Below, piece by piece: positions 30,109 to 38,486 of a DNA stretch of 64,000 bases; the first letter of the stretch is position 1, and the number at the start of each line of letters is the position of its first letter. The stretch spans positions 3,286,001 through 3,350,000 of the forward strand of contig JAULSU010000007.1 in assembly GCA_030512335.1 (NCBI GenBank), given 5' to 3'. The notes under the pieces were generated by a model. That model was not told where the DNA came from and searched no databases. It saw nothing but the letters and a program-made list of their open reading frames with translations. The position numbers and the translations under genes were made by a program. The DNA comes from Immersiella caudata (lineage: Eukaryota; Ascomycota; Sordariomycetes; Sordariales; Lasiosphaeriaceae).

Positions 30109-31290
30109 GGGTGTGAAGGAGGAGTGATAGGATTGGTGGGATGGGATTGCGAGGTTGCTTTCGTTTGGGTTTACCTTCTGTCAGGGGATGTTTATGGGAG
30201 AAGGTTACCTGGTGCCTTAATAATGGGTGTTACACTGCTTTAGTTCGACCATCTGCTGGTTTGTCGGGTTGTTTTGTTCGTTGTGTGAGGTTGGATCAGC
30301 CACAGCTCAGTTTTGCCTAATGTTGGCGTAATGGCGCCAGTCAAGTGTTCATCTTCGTGTCGTACAGTCTCCGTTTTCCTGCCCGGTCGGTCGGTGTCCT
30401 GAAAGCCGGGTGTTGACAGGTCTAGGCGCGGTTCGCACCGTTGCTGGGCGCATGGCTTGGTTGGGGGAATGGGGGAATTTTGCCGCAAGGTTATATCGGG
30501 GCGGTCCAGGTCCAAGACAACTCCTAGTTCTGCAAACACTACCACGGCACGATTACCTAGATCTCATGTCAGCTTCATGGCCCCAGCAGCGGGAAAAAAA
30601 AAAGCTGCCCTTATCGCATCTGCGGCCTGAGCTATTTCTGTGTAGTGGCTGCATCGAATTTTTCCAAGTAAATAAATAACGGGATACTCAGATTAGCCGC
30701 GATCTGAACCGGTTGTTTGGACCTGGGAGTCGAGGCCAGGGCGTCGCCCGTAGCCCGGATTTCGGGGCCTTCTTTATCGCCCATGACGGTCGAGGCCACG
30801 GGCCGGTAAATTGGTCTTGGGAAATGATCGACGAGTTGTTTCTTGTGCGCGCAAATGGCGGAGGCCGAGGTTATTGGCATCCCCACCGATAGACCAGTTG
30901 ACCGATGCCCCGGTCTAGGGGGTGTTGATGTGGCGCCGCTCGTCAACCGGCTGAAATGTCGAGTCGAGAACTGAACGGGTGGACGGGGGGCCACACCTGC
31001 GCCAGAACCCTTCCAGCAGCAGAGGGCTGACAGGCCGGTCCCAGCGGCGTGCGAAAGTTCCGGGAACGTTCGACTCGGGCGAGATTAAACACAATATGAT
31101 GGCACACGGGTGGCAGATTTGGTCTCCAAGTAGCCCGTGCCTGAGAAATCGTAGCGTTGATAAGACATACGAGAGTGTATAAAGTAGCGGTGCGTTCCCG
31201 GGATTATCGTCAAGCTTTTTTGGCTGGCTCAACTCCAGCTTTTTCCAGGTTCTCACAACTTTTGCATCAGTCGCGCCTACCCCACAAAAC
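30109..31290. other. Intergenic before the Thr/Arg-rich secreted gene
   Basis: About 1.2 kb with no supported gene. A TATAAA at 31178-31183 lies 108 bp upstream of the next ATG and is listed separately. Confidence 0.5.
31178..31183 (+). promoter_or_regulatory. Candidate TATA box of the Thr/Arg-rich secreted gene
   Basis: TATAAA 108 bp upstream of the ATG at 31291, followed by a pyrimidine-rich leader. Spacing suits a fungal core promoter. Confidence 0.5.
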
Positions 31291-32105
31291 ATGAAGCTTA
31301 TTCTCTTGTCCCTCTTTTACCTCTCTGTCTCGGGAGCCAACCTAGCTCCCAGACAGCAGCGTGGACCCCCCGGCGGGTGGGGAGGAGGACGAGGCAAGGG
31401 TCGCCCGACTGGGGGTAATGTCATTTTTACTCCGATTGTTACGACGACGGCTCGGACGACAGCGCGAACGACAACCACGATCGTCCGCACAACAGCTCGT
31501 ACGACCTCTTCGGCCCGCACGACGGCTCGGATAACTACCGTCGTAACCACCATCCGGACGTCAACGACTGCCCGCCCGGCGGCCCCAGTCTGCGAATGGA
31601 CTGGCCATTGTATTGGTGAGCACTGCTAGCCCTCTTTAACGGGGAAATCCCACCGTTGCTCACAACCAATCAGGCGACGCATGCCAAGTAGATGAAGACT
31701 GCGATCTCGATTATTTTTGCAGCAACCGGAGATGCGCCGCTCCTGCGGGAACCGTACCGGCTCCGACTTCCACCGCCCGCGTCACCACAACCGCTCGCCC
31801 TGGCACTACCGCGTCGACGGTGCGCACCGGCGCCAGCGGAGCACGTACTACAACTGTGTTCGTGACTGCTCCCCGGCCCACTTCCACCGCGCGCGGTGGC
31901 CAAGCGCCTGCGCCGTCGGTTGCGGTTCCGCCGGTTGACCCGGGCCGGAAGTGCGATAACCCGTTTGCTTGCATTGGTAAGACTAAAATCTGAAGAAAAC
32001 CGGGGACAAGCATGCTGATGTTTTTGAACAGGGCTGTCTTGCCGAACTGACGCCGACTGCCAGTATGAGCTTATCATCTGCACGAATGGTGTTTGCGGCC
32101 TCTGA
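31291..32105 (+). CDS. Secreted Thr/Arg-rich protein with two Cys modules
   Basis: Three exons (31291-31615, 31674-31976, 32032-32105) give 233 residues. A signal peptide (MKLILLSLFYLSVSG) is followed by a Gly/Arg segment and a first low-complexity region rich in TTARTT repeats. Two similar Cys modules follow. Module 1 begins CEWTGHCIG|DACQVDEDCDLDYFC and ends NRRC. Module 2 begins CDNPFACIG|LSCRTDADC and ends CTNGVCGL. A second Thr/Ala/Arg-rich linker separates them. Both introns fall at the same place, phase 1 inside the Gly codon after CI, so the exon-plus-intron unit was duplicated. The Cys spacing (C-x5-C-x3-C-x5-C then C-x4/5-C) recalls small secreted adhesive or protease-inhibitor-like modules. 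The linkers should be heavily O-glycosylated. Function unknown. Confidence 0.8.
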
Positions 32106-32691
32106 GGTGGCATCCGGGGGATGATGCAAGGGCGGTTGTAATTTTACGGTATCAGGTTGTGCTCTGATTCTACGTTGACATACCTCGTCATGTATTTCTC
32201 GTTTCTTCCTTCCTTCGTCCTTTTTCTTGTTCTGGAGGGAGAAGAGGGGACGTTTCAGGGTGGCGGGCAGCAAGTGCAGGAAACCTGGTTGGGCTCTGGA
32301 TACTCTGCAACGAGAATCCCCGCCCCTAGGTTGGAACTGACAGTACTCAATAATACCAGCATCTGCGCCTGCGTAGTTTTCTTCAACGAATTTTGCTGTT
32401 TTTTTTTCTGTACTTGAGAGACCCGGGATATCAGTGCGAGGGAAAATTGGCTTGAACATCTTGGCTAAATCCCCCGTCCCGGGGCAGTTATTACAGCCGG
32501 CCCAAACAGGCCACGGATTCCCTTGCTCCGCCCGTAGACACCAGAACGCGGGTCGGCGGCGGTTCTTCCTCCAGCCTCAATATTGACATGGCTCAAGATG
32601 GCGTATATCAACATGTCAAATTACCTCACCCGACCACAAGTTGGACTTTTCGTCACTGAGTCTTCACCATCTGACCACTCCCACCGCCAAA
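32106..32691. other. Intergenic upstream of the CE1-type esterase
   Basis: No gene supported. Confidence 0.5.
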
Positions 32692-33639
32692 ATGAGGCTC
32701 CCCTGGCTCACGCTCCTCCCCCTCACCTCCGCCGCCTCCCTCCAAAGAATTACCACCTCCTTCGGCCCCAACCCAACCAACGCCCTCTTCTACATCTACG
32801 TCCCCGACACCCTCCCCGCTAACCCGGCCATCCTCGTGAACCCCCATTGGTGCCACGGCTCTGCCGAAGCCGCCTTCCGCGGAAGCCAATACGCCAACCT
32901 CGCCTCCAAGCATGGCTTCATCGTCATCTATCCGCAATCCCCGCACACCGCCGACTCCTGCTGGGACGTCTCCTCCCGCGAAACCCTCACCCACGAAGCT
33001 GGCGGCGACAGTCTCGGAATCGTCAGCATGGTCCGCTGGACTCTAAACAAGTACTCCGGTGATTCCAAGCGGGTCTTCGCAACGGGTGTCTCCTCCGGCG
33101 CGATGATGACACAAGTTCTACTAGGCGCCTACCCCGACGTCTTCGCGGCCGGGAGCGCATTTTCGGGCGTCCCCTTTGGATGCTTCGCGCCGACGGGGCG
33201 GAATAACTCGGGTGTGTACGGCTACTGGAACGATGATTGTGCCAAGGGGAGGGTCAAGAAGGAAGCGGAGGAGTGGAAGGCGGTTATCAAGGCGGGGTAT
33301 CCTGGGTATGAGGGGTGGAGACCAAAGGTGCAGCTGTTTCACGGGACGAAAGATGAGATTTTGGATTTTGTGAATCACGGGGAGGCGGTGAAGGGGTGGG
33401 CGGCGGTCCTTGGGGTGGAGGGGGGGCCGGTGAAGGAGACGAGGGATACGCCGCTGAAGGGGTGGACGAGGTTTGTGTATGGGGAGGCGGGGTGGCTGGA
33501 GGCGTTTACGGCGGAGGGGGTGCCGCATGATATTCGGGTGCAGGAGAATACGGTGTTGGAGTTTTTTAGGTTGAATTATACCGAGGGGTATTTTTCGTGG
33601 GGGGAGGGGGGGCCGGGGGTGAAGCCGGTGAGGGTTTGA
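32692..33639 (+). CDS. Secreted CE1-type esterase (acetyl xylan esterase / PHB depolymerase-like)
   Basis: Intronless, 315 residues; the upstream open frame lacks a better ATG. Signal peptide MRLPWLTLLPLTSAAS. It is an alpha/beta hydrolase of the esterase_phb/CE1 group: YIYVPDTLPANPAILV strand, HWCHGSAEA (the oxyanion region; CHG is characteristic), PHTADSCWDV, nucleophile Ser-134 in TGVSSGAM, and PDVFAAGSAFSGVPFGC. The candidate acid is the Asp in GTKDEILDFVNH and the candidate His is in GVPHDIR near the C-terminus. There is no carbohydrate-binding module or linker, so it is a single-domain enzyme. Family members deacetylate xylan or cleave feruloyl groups during plant cell-wall breakdown. 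Third positions shift from C to G along the gene, as in the CE16-like gene. Confidence 0.88.
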   Translation: MRLPWLTLLPLTSAASLQRITTSFGPNPTNALFYIYVPDTLPANPAILVNPHWCHGSAEAAFRGSQYANLASKHGFIVIYPQSPHTADSCWDVSSRETLTHEAGGDSLGIVSMVRWTLNKYSGDSKRVFATGVSSGAMMTQVLLGAYPDVFAAGSAFSGVPFGCFAPTGRNNSGVYGYWNDDCAKGRVKKEAEEWKAVIKAGYPGYEGWRPKVQLFHGTKDEILDFVNHGEAVKGWAAVLGVEGGPVKETRDTPLKGWTRFVYGEAGWLEAFTAEGVPHDIRVQENTVLEFFRLNYTEGYFSWGEGGPGVKPVRV

Positions 33640-34664
33640 GGGGTTGGTTGGTTGGTTGGTGTGGGAAGTGTGTAGGGGAGTTGAAAGTATGAAAAGTTGA
33701 ATCGAACCATTGACCCAAAGCTTTTGAGGTGGATACTGAAATTCACTGCGGATGCGCCTTCCTCCTCCATTTACCTGACTCTCTATTCAACTGCCCCTCA
33801 ACTGCCCCTCTATTCACCTGCAAACCCACAAAATTGGGGCACCGATGACCTTGAACGGTCAAACTTCCACCTTACTCCCCTTCCGTGAAGCATCATCATG
33901 AGTTAACCCCCTGCTCAGCCGCCAGTCATCCTGATCGCAAACTGGCGCTGTATCAGGGAAGAAAACACTATACCTCCCCATCATACATTTTGACAAATCA
34001 GCCCACCACAAGCGGTTATCCGGCAGCGTTACTCATCGGAGCAGACAGCCCAGGAATCCCATACAAAATCAAGGCTTTCCCCCGACTGGTTTCCTCCCCA
34101 AAAAGGCCAGCATCTCACCTAAAATTTTCGCCACACAAGGTAAACAGCTTGGCAGAATCATATCTAAGAACACCGTGTACATGGGAGACTGCCGATTCGG
34201 TTTGTGTTCAAGGTGGAATTGTTTGATCACCAGAGTGTCTCTGAGTGTTATACGAAGGCTGCGTTTGTGCATACACGGAAGGAGGAGTAGTATGACAGAG
34301 GTGAGTGGAGGTGAATGGAGCCGAGACTTTAATACGGTGGTTGACTGTCTACGGATTGGTTTAGTTGCCCTGTTGTTGAGTCAGAGGGTGGAGAGCAGTG
34401 TGGTTCGGCATAAAGTCGAGGAGTATCCGAACAACTGGGATTGTTTTCCGATGAAACGGCAGAAACCCAAGAGGGAAGACTCGGACGATGGGTGGGGCCG
34501 TGACTTGGAAGAGAAGGAAGAAGGGAAGGAGGAGGAGGAGGAGGAGGAGGAGGAAGAGAAGGCGGAGAAGGAAGGGGAGAAGGAAAAATGATGAGGAACG
34601 CTTCATTATTTGGGGGTCAGCTCCCCAAGCAGTTCGACCATCTCTAATAGCACCTCGTCGGCTA
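33640..34664. other. Intergenic with a purine (GAG) tract
   Basis: About 1 kb without a supported gene. A GAG/GAA-rich tract at about 34509-34580 gives spurious Glu/Lys-rich and, antisense, Leu/Phe-rich frames. Confidence 0.5.
34509..34580. repeat. Purine-rich GAG/GAAG low-complexity tract
   Basis: Imperfect (GAG)n/(GAA)n on the plus strand, the source of false ORFs on both strands. Confidence 0.8.
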
Positions 34665-34960
34665 CCTCTCTACTGGATGTCTCGGATCAGACATGCAATT
34701 CCCAGACCGGCATCTGGTTTCACCGCAAAACGCAGCTCCCGTCCCGCAAATCCCGTCAACGCTGCAACAGTCACACCATTTCCCGGCACACTGGCGTCCG
34801 TTATGCTGGTGACCACAAGTGCCGTCAGTCGTGTAGACATCATGTCCCCAGCAGATACCCTCATAGCACACCCCCTGGGCACAATCATGCTCCGACTTCC
34901 CTCACGTCCAAGTCTCCGAGTTATAGCACAGCACTGCCCCCTCCTCATACAGATGCACGT
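34665..34960 (-). pseudogene. Fragment of a chitin-binding (CBM18) protein
   Basis: On the minus strand, VYTTDGTCGHQHNGRQCAGK, CDCCSVDGICGTGAAFCG and CRSGNCM form a complete hevein-like CBM18 domain with its eight Cys and the aromatic-containing loop. Upstream in the same frame the sequence continues back through DCAQGVCYEGICWGHD, which is the kind of linker found between CBM18 domains of fungal class V chitinases. It then hits a TGA after YNSETWT, and there is no start codon. The domain ends soon after at a stop, with no catalytic region nearby. It is a truncated fragment rather than a gene, part of the mosaic at 34.6-35.6 kb. Confidence 0.65.
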
Positions 34961-35139
34961 AGCATTCCAATACTTTGGACCGCATCTATTATCCCACGCC
35001 CGCTCTTTTCCCATTCGCTTTCGGGGGCAGAGGACGAGGAGGAGGATAAAGAGGAATTGTCTGAGGTGTTATTCTCTTCTTTTGGTGGGGGCGGGGAGCT
35101 TGGTTGGGGCTCTTCTTTTTTTTTTTCTTCATTTTCTTC

Positions 35140-35310
35140 TCGAGCCCAAACGTCTTTCTGGATCCCGTTCTCGGACATTTTGGACAGGTCATAGTCCATT
35201 GCCAGGCAAACATTGCCAGGTTGGATATCGCGATGGGTGATCTGTTGGCTGTGGAGGCAGTCGAGAGCTTGCAAGAGCTGGTAGCACGCTCGCTTGGCCG
35301 AGACCTTCAA
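35140..35310 (-). pseudogene. Fragment of an SRPK-like protein kinase
   Basis: A minus-strand frame reads VSAKRACYQLLQALDCLHSQ, QITHRDIQPGNVCLAMDYDL and MSENGIQKDVWAREE. This contains the HRD-type catalytic loop (here HRDIQPGNV, with Asp and Asn retained) of SR-protein-kinase-like fungal kinases. Only about 55 residues are present: the ATP-binding lobe before and the DFG/activation segment after are missing. The fragment abuts the 5' end of a plus-strand frame of unrelated sequence at about 35305, so the ends were joined by rearrangement. Confidence 0.7.
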
Positions 35311-35611
35311 GTACAAGCCCAACGCCATCAAGCTTGACTTCCCCAAAGTCCTCCAGAAGGGATCCATCGCTCAGAATCAGCGCGAGGCTGCAACGGACCT
35401 CGCCAAGCGCGCCATGTATCAAGCAAATGTATCGGCCGACAAGGTCATCTACGGCTGGCACGAGGAGAACACCGAGGACCCCATCGAGCATGTCACCGTT
35501 GAGCCTTCCGCTGGCACTGGCGCGACCAACGGCAAGATCCACGTGCACCGCGATGGCAGTTGGACTCAGGGCAAGGGTGGAAAGGCGAATAAAGGAGATG
35601 GAAAGGTCTAA
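35306..35611 (+). pseudogene. C-terminal fragment of an unknown protein, truncated at a rearrangement joint
   Basis: About 100 codons open to a TAA at 35609: TFKYKPNAIKLDFPKVLQKG, then REAATDLAKRAMYQANVSAD, KVIYGWHEENTEDPIEHVTV, GKIHVHRDGSWTQGKGGK. Codon bias is strongly coding-like, but there is no ATG. The frame starts exactly where the antisense kinase fragment ends. No family recognised. It may be a 3' exon whose 5' exons lie elsewhere, or a remnant. Confidence 0.5.
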
Positions 35612-36561
35612 TGATTGGAAATATGACTCGTCAATTGCATTATTATGCAGCTCTCAGGCATGCGAAAAAAAACGTTACCCAGACTGGGAAAGGCCTTCAG
35701 CTAACGCCAGTCAGCATCAGCTGCATTATGAGCGACCGTATTGCAGGTCTTGAAACACTCCGTATTCAATTTGAAGAGCATTATCAGCATTTTAAAGGCG
35801 GTTTTCTTCCTTTTTTTTTTTTTGCATTTTGAAAGGTATCATTTGCGTCTAAAAGGGCGTCGGTTGCATTTCAAAAAGCCTCATTGACATGGAAAAGGGC
35901 TTGATTTCCCTTGTACGATGCCGCTTGCCAGTGTCAATAACGTTCGGTGCACTAGCTGACCAGACACTTTCTTTTGGCCGGAGCCTTGGTGACTACCTTG
36001 GTGTCGGGACACTTCTGGCGTTTGGCACATCAAAAGTTGTGTCCAGAACGCCAACCCCCTTTTCCCGTACCCCCCAACTCAACCCACCACAACAACGAAC
36101 TCCAAGGCAGTATTTCAAGATTGCTTCCCACTTAAAAGATCCTAGCCACATTTCCCGCTGACTTGTCGTATTTTACCCGCTGTGGCGCATCCGGCATGTG
36201 TTGTGACACAGCAGATCGACACGGGTAAAACGCTATGACAATGCTGACAGCCATCTTGTCTCAAAACATCACATCCCCCACCTCGCTCACTTCTCACCTT
36301 ACCCATCTTACCCCAGAGGTAAAAAAAAAAAAAACTGACAGCGACGACGTTCTCAACTTTAATAGACTCGTCCTCCACTGGTAAGCTGGTGAGATTGGTT
36401 TCCCTTCTTGCCCGCTTGCCCGCTTGCCCGCTTGTTCAATCGGGGACGTCGTTCGCCGGGCGCAACGACGTACCCAAGAAAGAAGGAGAACCATTAGCTA
36501 ACTTGCTGCAAAAGGCTCTCCGACAACCCCCACCAACATCCTTTGGACAGTAGATGGAAAC
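35612..36561. other. Intergenic, includes an 8-bp tandem repeat
   Basis: No gene supported except possible 5' exon sequence for the next gene: a CTAAC branch point and an AAAAG acceptor at about 36497-36513. An 8-bp repeat lies at 36406-36434. Confidence 0.45.
36406..36434. repeat. 8-bp tandem repeat (CTTGCCCG, 3.6 copies)
   Basis: Exact repeats of CTTGCCCG ending with CTTGT, upstream of the single-pass membrane protein gene. Confidence 0.85.
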
Positions 36562-37071
36562 ATGGAGAGCAAAGGAACCACCATCACACTAGACGTGGTC
36601 GGGAGTAGGCTATTCAGCACAAGCCAAGTCACTCCCACAAGTTCCGCAGCGGATAGCCAACGTGACGGACAAGAAAGAACTCAACTCGCCAACCCCGACA
36701 ACTTAGGCGGAACAACCCTCAGCACCGCAGCCAAAGCAGTCATAGGAGTCGGAATCGGCATATTCATCATTCTATCGTCATTAGTGTTCATCTTCATGCG
36801 CCGCCGACGACGACGACACCGGGAAAAGTCGAGAAGAAGAAGCGGGGCCGCGGCACCACAGCCAAATATTCACGAGAGACGACTGGAGCTGCACTCACAT
36901 GAGCATCGGCCGGGAGAACTCGCAAGTCCGAATAGGGAGTATATCTGGGGCCCGGCGGTTGGGAAGCAGGAAGTTGTGGAGATAATGCCGCCGGAGCCGT
37001 TGTATGGGTCGGATACGGGGCTGCACGGGCTGAGGCCGCCGCCTTCTCCGGGGAGGATAAAACCGGTGTAG
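36562..37071 (+). CDS. Single-pass membrane protein with Arg cluster and Pro-rich tail
   Basis: From the ATG at 36562 the frame encodes 169 residues. It has a Ser/Thr-rich outer region (SSAADSQ...), a helix (about residues 59-80, VIGVGIGIFIILSSLVFIFM) preceded by the LSTAAKA motif common before fungal single helices, a basic stop-transfer cluster (RRRRRRHREKSRRR), and a tail ending RPPPSPGRIKPV. The frame is also open upstream, with protein-like NILWTVDGNMESKGTTITLD. A branch point and acceptor at about 36497-36513 suggest that a further 5' exon with the signal peptide exists but was not found. The type resembles fungal receptor- or WSC-like membrane proteins without a recognisable ectodomain. 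Confidence 0.5.
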   Translation: MESKGTTITLDVVGSRLFSTSQVTPTSSAADSQRDGQERTQLANPDNLGGTTLSTAAKAVIGVGIGIFIILSSLVFIFMRRRRRRHREKSRRRSGAAAPQPNIHERRLELHSHEHRPGELASPNREYIWGPAVGKQEVVEIMPPEPLYGSDTGLHGLRPPPSPGRIKPV

Positions 37072-37669
37072 GGTTGGGATCGTGTAAGGACTAAAGGGAA
37101 AGCTGTAGGGTGGGAAAGTGTTCCGACATGGCTTGATTGCCGTATACAAAAGCCATTGGAAATCGGAAAAATCCGAGTGGAGTGAACGCCGTCTCTTTCG
37201 CCTTGATCACACGTCATGCATAAGTACCCCGGCGCACGACGAGCACACTGTCATGGTGCCTAAGACCTGGTGTTGGGAATTAGGTGATCACTTGTGTTGG
37301 CCTGTTCTCCGAGCTCCTTGGTGTAATCATTAGGGTTAGTAACCTCTCAAGGCACATAAGGATACCGGCTGCACGATCCTCTGATCACCATTATCATCTC
37401 GACCTGGACCCGTGTTGAGACTTGGGGTCTGCGATTGGTGAAGTCCCCGTCTGTGTAAGCTAGCCGGCCCTGCGGTTTGGCGGCCTGGTGAGCAAACTGA
37501 AATGATTTAGCAAACGAAACTCCAGACGTAACAGTTAGACCAGCAGTCTGCCTAGAGCATATAAAGCCTCCAGCCTGGAACTCCATCTTCCATCTCAACC
37601 TTACCGGCCATCAAGAAACATCATCCAACAACAGACAACTCAAACTGAGGCTCGATTCAGCTTGCCGCC
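37072..37669. other. Intergenic, promoter of the 80-aa secreted gene
   Basis: Apart from the TATA box at 37560-37565, no feature is supported. Confidence 0.5.
37560..37565 (+). promoter_or_regulatory. TATA box of the 80-aa secreted protein gene
   Basis: TATAAA 105 bp upstream of the ATG at 37670, followed after about 30 bp by a CTCCATCTTCCATCTCAACC pyrimidine-rich likely start region. Confidence 0.55.
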
Positions 37670-37967
37670 ATGCATCCGAAACAGAGTCTCTTCGTCCTCC
37701 CTTTACTCGCCGGAGCCCTCGCCGAATTCACGAGGGCTCTGTTGACCGTAAACCATCAGACGTGGTCAAGTCCTCCGAAATCATAATGTACTTCAGTTCT
37801 AGCTGGCGAGAGTAAATCCAGGGTGGCTAGATTTGAAACACGCGTCGACCAATGCATTCCCCCTAGATCGAGTCATTACAAACCCCATTGTGAATTTTGG
37901 CTTACAAGTCATCTTGAAGCCGGCTTCAGGGGGCTCAAGGGATGCCTGTTTTCGAGAGCTGATATGA
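37670..37967 (+). CDS. Small secreted protein, 80 aa, two exons
   Basis: Exon 1 (37670-37747) encodes a signal peptide and start of the mature chain (MHPKQSLFVLPLLAGALAEF). The intron has a GTAAAC donor and a TTCTAG acceptor. Exon 2 (37803-37967) continues in frame with LARVNPGWLDLKHASTNAFP, VITNPIVNFGLQVILKPASG and ends RDACFRELI at a TGA. Total is 81 codons in frame. An alternative acceptor six bases earlier (CTTCAG) would place a TAG in frame, so the TTCTAG site is required. A good TATA box is present. One Cys only and no family; it may be an effector-like secreted protein. Confidence 0.45.
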
Positions 37968-38486
37968 GGCGACGATAGGTGCAGGGTAACTACCTGGAGC
38001 GGGAACGACTGCAGGGGCTCCTCGATAGTTATTGATAGGATTGGGAGTGTTATACCGATATTCCGTATGCGTCGGTTTTTGGTCGAGTGCGAGACGGTAT
38101 GAGTTCAAGGCCGGCAGCGGGACCAAAGCCGAGGGACAGCTTCAGGTTTTTTTTTCCCCTGTACCTGGCAGTTCTGAACTGGGTGCGGGGTGCCCTGCAT
38201 CCTGGTCTTTGCATTGTGGTTTGTAGTCATCAGGGGGCGTATTGTAAAATTGGAAAATTGATGTATAGGTTGAAGCCGCCCGACAGGGGTCCAGCACAAT
38301 GGAGAAAAGTGGTTCATTGGAAAGACCAGGCTTTGAAGCGCTTTGGGCCGTCCGTGTTGTGAGTGGTACTACCTATGAGCATTCAACCTGGATTCTCGTT
38401 CTCATTGTTTCTCACACACAACCCCCCATATGCACAGTTGGCCGGGGTGAAAAGAGAGATTCAAAGCACACCTAATCTGTCCTCCC
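37968..38486. other. Intergenic
   Basis: Between the small secreted gene and the 3' end of the protease-fusion gene. No gene supported. Confidence 0.5.

Noticed and set aside
34361..34606. Leu/Phe-rich minus-strand ORF resembling a membrane protein
   Set aside because: It is the complement of a GAG/GAA purine tract, not a real hydrophobic domain.
35889..36161. 90-codon plus-strand ORF before the membrane-protein gene
   Set aside because: No domain, no codon bias and no splice link to the next gene.
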